A stretch of DNA of 64,000 nucleotides from NCBI RefSeq assembly GCF_014205075.1, contig NZ_JACHMU010000001.1:1984001-2048000 (forward strand), in the 5' to 3' direction. This stretch comes from Microbacterium ginsengiterrae. Lineage in GTDB: Bacteria > Actinomycetota > Actinomycetes > Actinomycetales > Microbacteriaceae. The notes below the pieces were generated by a model that saw only the letters and a list, made by a program, of their open reading frames with translations, was not told the DNA's origin and made no database searches. Within the stretch, counting starts at the first letter, position 1; every line of letters starts with the position of its first letter. Positions 63,948 to 64,000 of the stretch are shown in pieces. Made by a program: the position numbers and the translations under genes.

Positions 63948-64000
63948 TCAGGCGACGCCGAAAGCCGCCTCGATCGGTCCACGTGCGAAGAAGAGCACGA
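63948..64000 (-). CDS. Unidentified gene, C-terminus only (clipped by window edge)
   Basis: Only the final 16 codons and TGA are in the window: VLFFARGPIEAAFGVA. The ARGPIE context is reminiscent of the C-terminus of DUF418-type membrane proteins, but too short for a call. A strong terminator follows its stop, supporting a real gene end. Confidence 0.55.
   Translation of the reverse strand, partial: VLFFARGPIEAAFGVA

Overview
The window is a contiguous, gene-dense piece of high-GC actinobacterial chromosome. Gene content and order (tsaE/tsaB/rimI/tsaD, guaB with a GuaB3-type paralogue, SURF1, SseB, DUF3817), the very frequent Asp-Ala codon pair GAT-GCC, and many apparently leaderless genes suggest a Microbacteriaceae member, probably Microbacterium-like. 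This assignment is inference; no 16S or marker search was possible. No rRNA, tRNA, CRISPR array or prophage was seen.

Left part (1-12.3 kb): a housekeeping run of coaA (cut by the window edge), glmS, acpS-alr-tsaE, then tsaB-rimI-tsaD with two membrane/hypothetical genes, a convergent methyltransferase, and groES under two CIRCE boxes. An IS481-family element sits exactly on the tsaE stop codon, flanked by a perfect 6-bp CCTAGC duplication. It is followed by three 86-bp inverted-repeat elements in a ~184-bp tandem array. A second repeat family, with ~30-nt units, has expanded in frame inside two protein-coding genes.

Middle (12.4-23.4 kb), the most interesting region: a locus resembling mycobacterial iniBAC. 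One operon runs rightward: an Asn/Asp/Gly-rich repeat protein, a small acidic protein and two dynamin-like GTPases. Opposing genes encode an IniB-domain paralogue of the repeat protein and a four-helix membrane protein, followed further upstream by a large LuxR-type ATPase regulator (IniR-like) and a membrane-anchored Hsp70-like protein. The promoters of both IniB-like genes share a 30-bp block (23/30 identical) built on CCCCTA-N4-TCGGGG at the same distance from the start, a strong candidate operator.

23.5-31.1 kb: rarD, a LivK-type lipoprotein, an NAD-dependent epimerase, and a leftward livH-livM-livG-livF operon whose LivH carries an unusual secreted N-terminal domain. 31.3-42.3 kb: purine genes guaB, guaB3 and guaA, interspersed with DUF2277, SURF1, a giant secreted nuclease/5'-nucleotidase with a PHO-box-like upstream element, and DUF3817. 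42.4-57.5 kb: a glycosyltransferase, small stress membrane proteins, two ABC-2 exporter genes, pcrA, an SseB-like protein, a stand-alone LigD-type polymerase facing an ATP-dependent ligase, and an FAD oxidoreductase. 57.5-64 kb: a TetR gene divergent from a VOC plus Vat-like acetyltransferase pair across a perfect 15-bp-arm operator, a second TetR gene, sucCD, a secreted GDPD, and a clipped gene at the right edge.

Genome-wide style: most hairpin terminators are GC-rich without a U-tract, and several share a GGATGC-loop-GCATCC apex. About 15 genes carry TANNNT exactly 6-7 nt before the start codon, the signature of leaderless transcription.
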